A DNA stretch of 64,000 nt. Source: Rhodococcus sp. 06-462-5 (GTDB lineage Bacteria; Actinomycetota; Actinomycetes; Mycobacteriales; Mycobacteriaceae). The stretch lies in assembly GCF_002258315.1 (NCBI RefSeq), contig NZ_NOYD01000005.1, positions 329,694 to 393,693 of the forward strand, in the 5' to 3' direction. Under the pieces are notes generated by a model. That model did not search any database, was not told where the DNA came from, and saw nothing but the letters and a program-made list of their open reading frames with translations. Shown here piece by piece: positions 27,251 to 34,682 of this stretch (position 1 is the first letter of the stretch; each line of letters begins with the position of its first letter). Both the position numbers and the translations under genes were made by a program.

Positions 27251-28150
27251 TCACCGACGCGGCAGCACCAGGATCGGTACCGGTGAGTGACGAATGATCT
27301 TCGTCGCCCGCGAACCGAGGAACACCCGAGCGATGGGCCCCAACGGTCCGGACGATCCGATGGTCAATACTTCGCCGTCCTGCCAGTGCAGTTCGTCGAG
27401 GGCTTCGCGCCAACTCCCGGCCGTGGCCAACTCGGTCGTCACCTGTTCGGCCGAAAGCCCCACCGCGACAGCGTCGTCCATCGCTGCGGTCAAGGCCTCG
27501 CTCAACCCCACGGCGAGTTCGGCGGCGACGTCGTCCTCGACGCGTAGGCCGACCTCCGGCGGGTACATGGTCGCCCCGCGGACGACGAACGATGCCAGGC
27601 GGAGCGGGATGCCCGCGTCTCGGGCGAGTTCGGCTGTCGGACCCACGACCCGCGAGGCCTCGCTGTCGCCGGAGAACGCACACGTGATCCGGGTCAGTGT
27701 GGCCCGCTCGCGCATCCGATAACCGCGAGGAGCGAGCGCCACGGTCACCGGGGACGAGTGCAGAAGCTTGTCTGCCGTCGACCCGACGACCACCTGCCCG
27801 AGTGCGCCGTCACCCGACGAGCCGAGAACCAGTATCGAGGCCGAGAGGCTGTCGGCCGCCTCGGTCAACGCGGTCGAGACCGAGCGGTGTGCGAATCGGT
27901 GGAACGACGCGGTGATGTCGGGTGCCCGGTCTTCGAGGTAGTGGCGCGCTTTCGCCTCCGACTCGGCTGCGGTCGTCGCTGCCCAGTCTGCGAACTCCGC
28001 ATCCACCCGTGCCATCGACGGAGTCGACCAGGGCTTGGGAACCACGGTCGCCACGTCGATGTCGGTGCCCAACGACCGCGCGAGCTGGGCACCGAGATCG
28101 AGGGCACCGACGCTGCCTTTCCCCGGTGCGAATGCGATCAGCACGCTCAT
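27251..28150 (-). CDS. Tandem universal stress protein (UspA family)
   Basis: The 299-aa protein holds two Usp domains (about 1-145 and 150-299). Each ends in a nucleotide-binding loop: GSSGDGALGQVVVGS then SSPVTVALAP in the first, and GSSGPLGPIARVFLGS then SPVPILVLPRR in the second. Its start overlaps the permease stop by ATGA, so it is translated with the transporter. Usp proteins attached to transporters often modulate them. No catalytic function can be assigned. The gene is convergent with the ureohydrolase gene, 4 nt apart. Confidence 0.9.
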   Translation of the reverse strand: MSVLIAFAPGKGSVGALDLGAQLARSLGTDIDVATVVPKPWSTPSMARVDAEFADWAATTAAESEAKARHYLEDRAPDITASFHRFAHRSVSTALTEAADSLSASILVLGSSGDGALGQVVVGSTADKLLHSSPVTVALAPRGYRMRERATLTRITCAFSGDSEASRVVGPTAELARDAGIPLRLASFVVRGATMYPPEVGLRVEDDVAAELAVGLSEALTAAMDDAVAVGLSAEQVTTELATAGSWREALDELHWQDGEVLTIGSSGPLGPIARVFLGSRATKIIRHSPVPILVLPRR

Positions 28151-29589
28151 CGTGCGTCCTGTTCTGCACCGCGCAGCGTCGAGTGGTGCCGGCCCCAGAA
28201 CCAGTAGAACGCCAACACCACGGCGAGCCAGAGTCCGAACCAGAACCACGTGGTCCAGTGCAGTCCGGACAGGATGTACAGGCAGGCGAGTACCGACAGC
28301 ACCGGTGTCACCGGGTATCCCGGAACTTTGAACGGCCGTTCGAGATCGGGCATCGAGCGGCGCAGCACGATCACTCCGATGGACACGACGATGAACGCGA
28401 CGAGGGTGCCGATGGACACCAGGTCCGCCAGCTTGTCGAGCGGAATGAACGCGGCGAGGATCGAGATCACGACGGCGACGACGATCGTGTTGTTCACCGG
28501 CGTGTGCGTGCGGGGGCTGACCTTGGCGAAAGCTTTGGGCAACATGCCGTCTCGGCCCATGGCGAACAGGATGCGAGTCTGCCCGTACATCGTCACCAAC
28601 GTCACCGAGAAGATGGAGATGACCGCACCTGCGGCCAGAATCGTTGCCGGCCACGCTTGCCCGGTGACGTTGCGCAGGATCTCCGCCAGCCCGGCTTCCT
28701 CCTGGCCGGCGAAGTCGGTCCACGGCTGAGTCCCCAGGGCGGCCACGGCCACGACGAGATAGAAGACGATGACGACGATCAGCGCCGCAATGATGGCCCG
28801 CGGCATGGTCTTCTGCGGATCCTTCACCTCGTCGCCCGCGGTGGACACCGCGTCGAGTCCGATGAACGAGAAGAAGATCGTGCCCGCGGCCGCCGTCACC
28901 CCTGCTGCGCCCAGGGGCATGAAGTCCGAGAAGTTGCCGGAATCGAAGGCGGTGAAGCCGACGATCGCGAACAGAGCCAGCACACCGAGTTTGATGACGA
29001 CCATGACGGCGTTGACGGCCGCCGACTCGCTCGCGCCGCGAATGAGCAGAACGGCGCACAGCACGATCAGCACCACTGCAGGCAGATTCATGATGCCGGG
29101 GTCGGCGTCACCCGGCGCAGCGGACAGCGCGTGCGGGATGGTGAAGCCGAAGAGGTTGTTCAACAGCTCGTTGAGGTAGCCACTCCACCCGACGGCGACG
29201 GCAGCGCTGGACACTCCGTACTCGAGCAACAGGCAGGCGGCGACGCCCATCGCGACCACCTCACCCATCGTCACGTACGCGTAGGAGTAGGTCGAGCCCG
29301 AAACCGGTACCGCCGATGCCATTTCGGCGTAACAGATAGCTGCGAGACCGGCCGCGATACCCGCGGCCAGGAACGAGAGCACCACTGCGGGACCGGCTTC
29401 GGGAACCGCGAGCGAGAGGACGAAGAAGATGCCGGTGCCGATGGTGGCACCGACGCCGAACATCGTCAGCTGGAAGGTGCCGATGGTCCGTTCCAGCCCG
29501 CCGCTGCTCTGCTGGTCCGGATCCACGATCGGCTTCTTGCGAAGCAGCTGCGATCGCAGACTCGATGCAGGTCTGTTCGACGATGTCAT
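28147..29589 (-). CDS. APC-family amino acid permease, cationic amino acid transporter type
   Basis: The 480-aa protein has about 12-14 hydrophobic segments. Its first helix holds the GVGATIGTGIFFVL motif for substrate binding, followed by AEMASAVPVSGSTYSYAY, typical of the CAT subfamily that imports arginine and lysine. GGGAG precedes the ATG at 29589. It sits upstream of a coupled Usp gene and divergent from a PucR regulator. Together with the neighbouring monooxygenase, amidase and ureohydrolase this suggests uptake of Arg, Lys or a related amine. The substrate is inferred. Confidence 0.87.
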   Translation of the reverse strand: MTSSNRPASSLRSQLLRKKPIVDPDQQSSGGLERTIGTFQLTMFGVGATIGTGIFFVLSLAVPEAGPAVVLSFLAAGIAAGLAAICYAEMASAVPVSGSTYSYAYVTMGEVVAMGVAACLLLEYGVSSAAVAVGWSGYLNELLNNLFGFTIPHALSAAPGDADPGIMNLPAVVLIVLCAVLLIRGASESAAVNAVMVVIKLGVLALFAIVGFTAFDSGNFSDFMPLGAAGVTAAAGTIFFSFIGLDAVSTAGDEVKDPQKTMPRAIIAALIVVIVFYLVVAVAALGTQPWTDFAGQEEAGLAEILRNVTGQAWPATILAAGAVISIFSVTLVTMYGQTRILFAMGRDGMLPKAFAKVSPRTHTPVNNTIVVAVVISILAAFIPLDKLADLVSIGTLVAFIVVSIGVIVLRRSMPDLERPFKVPGYPVTPVLSVLACLYILSGLHWTTWFWFGLWLAVVLAFYWFWGRHHSTLRGAEQDAR

Positions 29590-29766
29590 GGCCGGCACTC
29601 CCAACGTGGAGACGAACGGTGCGGATCGGCTGATTGTGCTCCCCGATACCGCCTCTCGCACGCCGAACACGCGGTCGAATCGGTCGACTCCCACACCGAT
29701 CCGTTTCTCCAGCGCGGCCGCGATGCCTACCATTGGCCTCGAGCCGGATGGGAGACACGAGAACAG

Positions 29767-30975
29767 ATGGTCGGACAGCGCGATGCGCTACCGCTGGATT
29801 CGGTCGCTGCGCAGGCAGCGTCGGACGCCGGCGGCCTCGACGTCGCTCTACTGGGTAGCTTCCTCGACGTCCTTGCCGACGCCGTCGATGCCGGCGTCCC
29901 ACTGAGCCGCGGGCAGCTGCACGAATTTCGAGCGCAGGGCGATACCGCTGCCCGCGCGGGCGTCGCACTGCGGGCGCTGCTGGATCTGTACCTGACCTCG
30001 GCGTGGCGACTGTGGCGAGAACTACCCGCTGTCGTCGCCGCCGCGGAGGACCCGGCCGGAGTGGTCACGGCAGGCGAGGTGATGCTGCGCGCGGTCGACG
30101 ACGCGGTGGCCGAACTGGCCGAGGGATTTCAGCTCGCTCGGCGCACTCTCGTGCGAGCCGAAGTACTCGCCCGCCGTGAATTCGTCGACGATCTGCTCTC
30201 GGGCACCTCCGATGTCGCCGGGGTACTCGGGCGCGCACAGACGTTCGGCCTCGACCTGTCGAGCCCGCACGTGGTGGCCGTGGTGACGTCGACCAAGCCG
30301 TTCACCGACGCCAGCTCTGCCATCACCCTCGTCGAGCGCAGTGTGCAGGGCAGCAAGGGAGACGCCGAGTTGCTCGTGGCCACCAAGCAGGACCGGCTGA
30401 TCCTGGTGTTCCCGGCACCCGACCTCGACGCCGTCGACCACGTGCTCGACCGGGTGGGACGGGCCCTCGGTACGTCGGCGTCGAGCGAATCGGTCGACCT
30501 CCGTCGCAAAGGTGAGTACGGCCGGACGCAGATCGGGGTCGGCCGACCACGCAGCGGGGCGGTCGGTGTCGCGGCGTCGTACCGGGAAGCCCTCGACGCA
30601 CTCGATCTCGCCGCCTCGCTCGGATTCGACGCATCCGTGGTCGATGCTCGTGATCTGCTCGTCTACCGCGTCCTGATCAGCGATCGTGCGGCGATCGCCG
30701 ATCTGGTCGAGACGTTGCTGACACCGTTGCTCGGCGCGCGAGGTGGGGCGGGTCCACTGCTGGAGACGTTGCAGGTGTACTTCGACACCGGTGCCAACAC
30801 CGCGTCCACCGCGCGCCGGATGCATCTGTCGGTGCGGGCAGTGACCTACAGATTGTCTCGAATAAAGGATTTGACCGGGCAGAATGTGGGCAACCCCGTC
30901 GAGGCATTCGCGCTGCACACGGCGGTACTCGGAGCGAAGCTGCTCGACTGGCCCGAGATTCGCTCGCCGTCGTAA
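29767..30975 (+). CDS. PucR/CdaR-type helix-turn-helix regulator
   Basis: The 402-aa protein ends in a PucR HTH (TGANTASTARRMHLSVRAVTYRLSR split at ~350-375) and has a GGDEF-like/CdaR central region. GGGAG lies 12 nt before the ATG at 29767. The same frame is open for about 1.8 kb upstream through the permease and Usp genes on the other strand, but that part reads as an Arg/His-rich antisense frame and is not credible. It is divergent from the permease gene by 177 nt and probably regulates it. Confidence 0.82.
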   Translation: MVGQRDALPLDSVAAQAASDAGGLDVALLGSFLDVLADAVDAGVPLSRGQLHEFRAQGDTAARAGVALRALLDLYLTSAWRLWRELPAVVAAAEDPAGVVTAGEVMLRAVDDAVAELAEGFQLARRTLVRAEVLARREFVDDLLSGTSDVAGVLGRAQTFGLDLSSPHVVAVVTSTKPFTDASSAITLVERSVQGSKGDAELLVATKQDRLILVFPAPDLDAVDHVLDRVGRALGTSASSESVDLRRKGEYGRTQIGVGRPRSGAVGVAASYREALDALDLAASLGFDASVVDARDLLVYRVLISDRAAIADLVETLLTPLLGARGGAGPLLETLQVYFDTGANTASTARRMHLSVRAVTYRLSRIKDLTGQNVGNPVEAFALHTAVLGAKLLDWPEIRSPS

Positions 30976-30982
30976 CGGGTAC
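30957..30982 (+). promoter_or_regulatory. Weak SigF/SigB-like box upstream of the small-protein/terC genes
   Basis: GATT (30957-30960), a 16-nt spacer and GGGTAC (30977-30982) resemble the GTTT/GGGTAT pattern. It lies about 195 nt upstream of the next gene and overlaps the PucR stop, so it is a weak candidate. Confidence 0.25.
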
Positions 30983-31177
30983 AGACTGCTCGAATTGCCG
31001 TAACCAGGCAACCAAATCGGTCGAAACGTGTCCGCAAAACGACCATGCCTGCAGGAAAGCGAACAGTCACACTGGAGTAGTCGCGGAATGACCAAGCGTT
31101 TTCCGCCGAGGCCCGAACGCACGGCCGGAACACCGGTAGGACGAAGACAGACGAGAACGAAAAGGAGCGTGTGACAG

Positions 31178-31333
31178 ATGGCGTCGTTGACACAGAAATT
31201 GACATCGTTCGCTCGCAGCCCACAGGGCAAGAAGATGATCGATCAAGCACGTCGGTACGCAACCAAGCCCGAGAATCAGGCGAAGTTGAAGCAACTCGGC
31301 AGCAAATTCACGAATAGAGGTGGCCGTTCATGA
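31178..31333 (+). CDS. 51-aa basic small protein coupled to TerC
   Basis: The frame encodes 51 residues beginning MASLTQKLTSFARSPQGKK and is rich in Lys, Gln and Arg. AAGGAG lies 10 nt before the ATG, and the stop overlaps the terC start by ATGA, so expression is well supported. No hydrophobic segment is present, and an amphipathic helix is likely. Short actinobacterial proteins with a FARSPQGKK-like segment occur, but I know no function for them. Coupling suggests a role with the TerC membrane protein. Confidence 0.75.
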   Translation: MASLTQKLTSFARSPQGKKMIDQARRYATKPENQAKLKQLGSKFTNRGGRS

Positions 31334-32397
31334 ACGTCGTCCCGTGGTGGGCATGGGCGGCATTCGGTGCCGTCGTCCTGATCCTGTTGGCCATCGACCT
31401 GTTGGCGCACCGCGGTGCGCACATCATCGGCTTCAAGGAAGCCGCATGGTGGAGCGCACTGTGGGTCGGCGTGGCGATCATCTTCGGCATCGTGGTGTTC
31501 TTCACGTTGGGAACCACGGCCGGAGTCGAATACACGACGGCCTGGTTGCTCGAGAAGAGTCTGTCCGTCGACAACCTCTTCGTCTTCGCGCTGATCTTCG
31601 GTTACTTCAAGGTTCCCCGTGAGTACCAGCACCGCGTGCTGTTCTTCGGTGTGATCGGTGCCCTCGTGTTCCGCGCGATCTTCCTGGCCGCAGGTGTGGC
31701 CATCGTCAGCAAGTTCGCTGCCGTTCTGTTCGTCTTCGCAGCCATCCTGCTCTACAGCGCCTACAAGCTGATGAAGGATGAGGACGACTCGTACGACCCG
31801 AGTACCTCGATCGCAGTTCGCCTGCTTCGCAAGATCATTCCAGTCCGCGACGAGTACGAGGGAACCAAGTTCTTCGTCAAGGAAGCCGGCAAGCGGGTGG
31901 CCACGCCACTTCTCGCCGTCGTGGTGGCCATCGAAGCCGCCGACCTGGTGTTCGCTGTGGACAGCGTTCCTGCCGTTCTCGCGGTGACCGACGACCCGTT
32001 CATCGTCTACTCCTCGAACGCGTTCGCCATCCTCGGCCTTCGCGCCCTGTACTTCCTGCTCGCAGGGTTGCTCGAGAAGTTCCACTACCTGTCCAAGGGA
32101 CTGGCGATCATCCTCGCCTTCATCGGCGTCAAGCTGATCCTCCAGGCCGGACACAAGGTCATCAGCACCTCGATCCCCGAGATCCCCTCGCTGGTCAGCC
32201 TGGTGGTCATCATCGTGGTCCTGGCAGGCTCGATCATCCTGAGCCTGAAGAATCCCCCGGCCGAAGACACCGAAGACGTCATCGCAGACGTCGCTGCCGA
32301 CAGCCCGATCGTCGATCCGACGGACGGAACCTCCTCGGCCGGTACCTCGCCGACGGGAACGTCGAGCACGGATTCACCGCGACTCGACAAGTCCTAG
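31330..32397 (+). CDS. TerC family integral membrane protein
   Basis: The 355-aa protein has about nine hydrophobic segments with conserved charged blocks inside them, including EKSLSVDNLFVFALIF and AIEAADLVFAVDSVPAVLAVT. The family includes Alx and other TerC proteins linked to tellurite resistance, Mn export and metalation of exported proteins. A Thr/Ser/Asp-rich tail of about 45 residues follows the last helix. The start overlaps a 51-aa gene. No yybP-ykoY-like leader is evident upstream. It is followed by a terminator. Confidence 0.92.
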   Translation: MNVVPWWAWAAFGAVVLILLAIDLLAHRGAHIIGFKEAAWWSALWVGVAIIFGIVVFFTLGTTAGVEYTTAWLLEKSLSVDNLFVFALIFGYFKVPREYQHRVLFFGVIGALVFRAIFLAAGVAIVSKFAAVLFVFAAILLYSAYKLMKDEDDSYDPSTSIAVRLLRKIIPVRDEYEGTKFFVKEAGKRVATPLLAVVVAIEAADLVFAVDSVPAVLAVTDDPFIVYSSNAFAILGLRALYFLLAGLLEKFHYLSKGLAIILAFIGVKLILQAGHKVISTSIPEIPSLVSLVVIIVVLAGSIILSLKNPPAEDTEDVIADVAADSPIVDPTDGTSSAGTSPTGTSSTDSPRLDKS

Positions 32398-32408
32398 CAC
32401 CGCACGAC

Positions 32409-32441
32409 ACATGCCCCGCCGATCTGTTCGGCGGGGCATGT
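32409..32441 (+). terminator. Intrinsic terminator after terC
   Basis: The 14-nt arms 32409-32422 (ACATGCCCCGCCGA) and 32428-32441 pair perfectly around a 5-nt loop and are followed by TTGTGTT. It lies 12 nt after the terC stop and only 34 nt before the dps start. Confidence 0.88.
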
Positions 32442-32464
32442 TTGTGTTCCGGGTCGTTGGGGCA
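32440..32464 (+). promoter_or_regulatory. Candidate SigF/SigB-type promoter of dps
   Basis: GTTT (32440-32443), a 15-nt spacer and GGGGCA (32459-32464) sit 10 nt before the dps ATG, inside the only space left after the terC terminator. The second box is a poor match to GGGTAT. A start here would make dps leaderless. Confidence 0.35.
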
Positions 32465-32474
32465 AACACTGATC

Positions 32475-33023
32475 ATGGCTGAAAAGAACTCGTACACCGT
32501 TCCCGGACTCACCTCGGAAAAGGGCGCGCGCGTCGCCGAGATCTTGCAAGATCGACTGAACGCGTACAACGACCTCCATCTGACGCTCAAGCACATTCAC
32601 TGGAATGTCGTCGGACCCAACTTCATCTCGGTACACGAGATGCTCGATCCCCAGGTCGAAGCCGTTCGCGGATTCGCGGACGACGTCGCCGAGCGCATCG
32701 CGACCCTCGGCTCCTCGGCCAAGGGCACCCCGGGCACCATCGTCTCCGAGCGCAGCTGGGACGACTACTCGATCGGTCGCGCAACGGCCATCGAGCACCT
32801 CGGTGCACTCGACCTGGTCTACACCGGAGTCATCGAGACCACTCGCAAGAACATCGAAGAGGTCGGCGAGATCGACCCGGTGACCGAGGACATGCTCATC
32901 GGACAGAGCGCGCAGCTCGAACTCTTCCACTGGTTCGTGCGGGCACACCTGGAGAACTCCGGTGGCCAGCTCTCCACCGCCAACGCGACCAGCGAGGTCG
33001 ACGCGGCGAAGCAAGCAGGCTAG
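32475..33023 (+). CDS. dps: Dps family DNA-protecting ferritin
   Basis: The 182-aa four-helix protein carries the Dps ferroxidase residues in HIHWNVVGPNFISVHEMLD and the following Asp/Glu positions. It resembles mycobacterial Dps1 in length. Dodecamers oxidise iron with peroxide and can bind DNA. The ATG gives MAEKNSYTVPGL. No clear ribosome site precedes it, and the upstream space is only 33 nt after the terC terminator, which supports a leaderless transcript. Confidence 0.93.
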   Translation: MAEKNSYTVPGLTSEKGARVAEILQDRLNAYNDLHLTLKHIHWNVVGPNFISVHEMLDPQVEAVRGFADDVAERIATLGSSAKGTPGTIVSERSWDDYSIGRATAIEHLGALDLVYTGVIETTRKNIEEVGEIDPVTEDMLIGQSAQLELFHWFVRAHLENSGGQLSTANATSEVDAAKQAG

Positions 33024-33038
33024 ACACCGTCCATCCGA

Positions 33039-33073
33039 ACACCGATCTCGCCGTCACCCGGCGAGGTCGGTGT
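33039..33073. terminator. Terminator between dps and the next convergent gene
   Basis: The arms 33039-33053 and 33059-33073 (ACACCGATCTCGCCG and its partner) pair with one mismatch around a 5-nt loop and are followed by a T-rich TTCGTCGTTT. The hairpin lies between the convergent dps and 33092 genes. Confidence 0.8.
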
Positions 33074-33091
33074 TTCGTCGTTTCGGAAGGG

Positions 33092-33553
33092 TCAGTCGGT
33101 CGGCCTCGCCTCGTGCCCGCTGCGGCCGTGAGTTCGACGCTTTTCCTTCATCTCGGCCTCGAAGACGTGGCGACGCCCGTCCATCAACTCGTGTCGCACC
33201 GCACGCTCGTGTTCGCGCAACGGGCCCCAATATCCGTCGTCGAATTCTTCGACGAGCTGAAATGTCCACCGCCCCGGCGCGATGTTACGACCGATCATGT
33301 CCGTGTCGATTCGCTCGGAGGTGGCGGTGTGGCCTGCATCGGCGAGGGCATCGACGGCGTCGCCGAGCAGTAGATCTGCGTGCCCCATCAGCTGGTGAAA
33401 CGAGTAGAGATGCCCGCGAGCGCGCTCGACACATTCGAGGGCCTCGGAGAGCTTTCCCACAGCGGCCACGGTCGCGTCGTCCACGCCGCTCGGGCGCTGA
33501 TGTTCGGGCGAGGGCGTATCGGAGGCGGACGTGGCGTCGTTGTCTGGGTCCAT
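33092..33553 (-). CDS. Conserved hypothetical protein
   Basis: The 153-aa protein has a variable acidic N-terminus (~30 residues) and a conserved-looking core with LYSFHQLMGHADLLLGDAV, DMIGRNIAPGRWTFQLVEEF and HVFEAEMKEKRRTHG. The His/Asp-containing helix resembles helical bundle proteins but I recognise no functional family. Homologues appear in actinobacteria as uncharacterised proteins. It is convergent with dps and divergent from csbD. Confidence 0.75.
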   Translation of the reverse strand: MDPDNDATSASDTPSPEHQRPSGVDDATVAAVGKLSEALECVERARGHLYSFHQLMGHADLLLGDAVDALADAGHTATSERIDTDMIGRNIAPGRWTFQLVEEFDDGYWGPLREHERAVRHELMDGRRHVFEAEMKEKRRTHGRSGHEARPTD

Positions 33554-33603
33554 GGACCGCGCTTACCCGAATCGGCCCGGCACAACCCGAACGTGCAGCG
33601 CAT

Positions 33604-33628
33604 GATTACCGACTCCGATCGCGGGTAT
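33604..33628 (+). promoter_or_regulatory. SigF/SigB-type promoter of csbD
   Basis: GATT (33604-33607) and GGGTAT (33623-33628) are separated by 15 nt, close to the stress-sigma pattern GTTT-N14-16-GGGTAT. The csbD start is 45 nt downstream. CsbD is a known SigB-controlled gene in Bacillus. Confidence 0.55.
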
Positions 33629-33673
33629 AGCTTCCCGTGAACGGACGAAAACAATCGATTTCGAGGAGTTCCC

Positions 33674-33871
33674 ATGGCTGATTTCATCGACAAGGCAAAG
33701 CACAAGGCAGAAGAGCTCGTGGGCGAAGCCAAGGAAAAGATCGGCCACAAGACCGACAACGACGACCTTGCTGCCGAAGGCGCGAAGGATCAGGCGTCGG
33801 GCAAGACCAAGCAGGTCGGCGACGACGTCTCGGACGCCGCAGGCAACATCAAGGACAAGTTCACGAACTGA
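33674..33871 (+). CDS. csbD: CsbD family stress protein
   Basis: The 65-aa protein matches CsbD-type small hydrophilic stress proteins (MADFIDKAKHKAEELVGEAK, then AEGAKDQASGKTKQVGDDVSD). It is Lys/Asp/Ala-rich with no membrane segment. The function is unknown, and general stress induction is common for the family. GAGGAG precedes the ATG, with a stress-sigma-like promoter 45 nt upstream and a strong terminator downstream. Confidence 0.9.
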   Translation: MADFIDKAKHKAEELVGEAKEKIGHKTDNDDLAAEGAKDQASGKTKQVGDDVSDAAGNIKDKFTN

Positions 33872-33891
33872 TCGTCTCGATCGCTCGTATC

Positions 33892-33935
33892 GAAACCCCG
33901 CACCCAGGCCCCGGCCGTCGGAGGTGCGGGGTTTC
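33892..33935 (+). terminator. Intrinsic terminator after csbD
   Basis: The arms GAAACCCCGCACC (33892-33904) and its complement (33923-33935) pair perfectly around an 18-nt loop and are followed by a T-containing stretch. It lies about 20 nt after csbD and before the convergent EAL gene. Confidence 0.75.
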
Positions 33936-33953
33936 CTCGTTGTCGGCCACCGA

Positions 33954-34682
33954 TCACATCGGCGGATTCGGCAGCGGCAACGGCCGGCCGAACATCCAGC
34001 CCTGTCCGAGGGTTGCGCCCAGCGACCTGGCTCGACGTAGATGCCTGCGGGTTTCTATTCCTTCTGCCAGCAGAACGGCGTCGCTCGTGCGGACGTACGC
34101 CCGCACCTGCCGCACCGCGGCGCGCGACCGATACGGGGACCGGATGATCGACGCGTCGAGTTTGACGATGTCCGGCGCGACGGCAGCCAGCAGTTCCAAC
34201 GTTGCGGGCGTGGCACCCACGTCGTCCATGGCCACCGACATACCGCGAGCGCGGGCTCCTCGAACCAGGGCCATCAGCAACGGCACGTTTCGGTCGAGGT
34301 CTCGCTCGGTGATCTCGAGGACGACGTCGAGGTCGTCGCCGATCGCATCGAGGTGGGCGTCGACGTCGCGTTCGTCGACGAAACAACCCGGCTCGATGTT
34401 CAGAAAGAAGCGCACCCGGCGTGAGTACTCGCGCTCGCGTGCCGCCCGCAGCGCGGCGGCGCGACACGCGACGTCGACGCGACCCACCATCCCACGCTCT
34501 CGGGCCAGCGCGAACACGTCCTCGGGAAGGGCCACGCTCGGAGACGGCCACCTGGCCAGTGCCTCGTACCCGACGACGGTCCCGGTGGCCAGTTCGACAA
34601 CGGGCTGAAAGAGAGCGGCGACGGACTCCACCGAATCGAGCGCCGCCGATGCTGCGAGCACCGCGCCGTCCGGCGCGGTCAC
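33954..34682 (-). CDS. EAL-domain c-di-GMP phosphodiesterase
   Basis: This 242-aa protein is a single EAL domain with the catalytic set intact: Glu40 in YEALARW, Asn95 in NIEPG, Glu126 in EITERD, Asp153-Asp154 in MDDVG, Lys174 in VKLD, Glu207 in AEGIET and Gln227 in LGQGW. It should hydrolyse cyclic di-GMP. No GGDEF or membrane part is present. The GTG start overlaps the stop of the upstream regulator gene by GTGA, so the pair is coupled. Its role and targets are not visible in the window. Confidence 0.9.
   Translation of the reverse strand: MTAPDGAVLAASAALDSVESVAALFQPVVELATGTVVGYEALARWPSPSVALPEDVFALARERGMVGRVDVACRAAALRAAREREYSRRVRFFLNIEPGCFVDERDVDAHLDAIGDDLDVVLEITERDLDRNVPLLMALVRGARARGMSVAMDDVGATPATLELLAAVAPDIVKLDASIIRSPYRSRAAVRQVRAYVRTSDAVLLAEGIETRRHLRRARSLGATLGQGWMFGRPLPLPNPPM

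Noticed and set aside
27922..29766. An 1845-nt open frame upstream and in phase with the PucR regulator
   Set aside because: It runs antisense through the permease and Usp genes and translates to an Arg/His/Gln-rich product. The conserved part begins at 29767.
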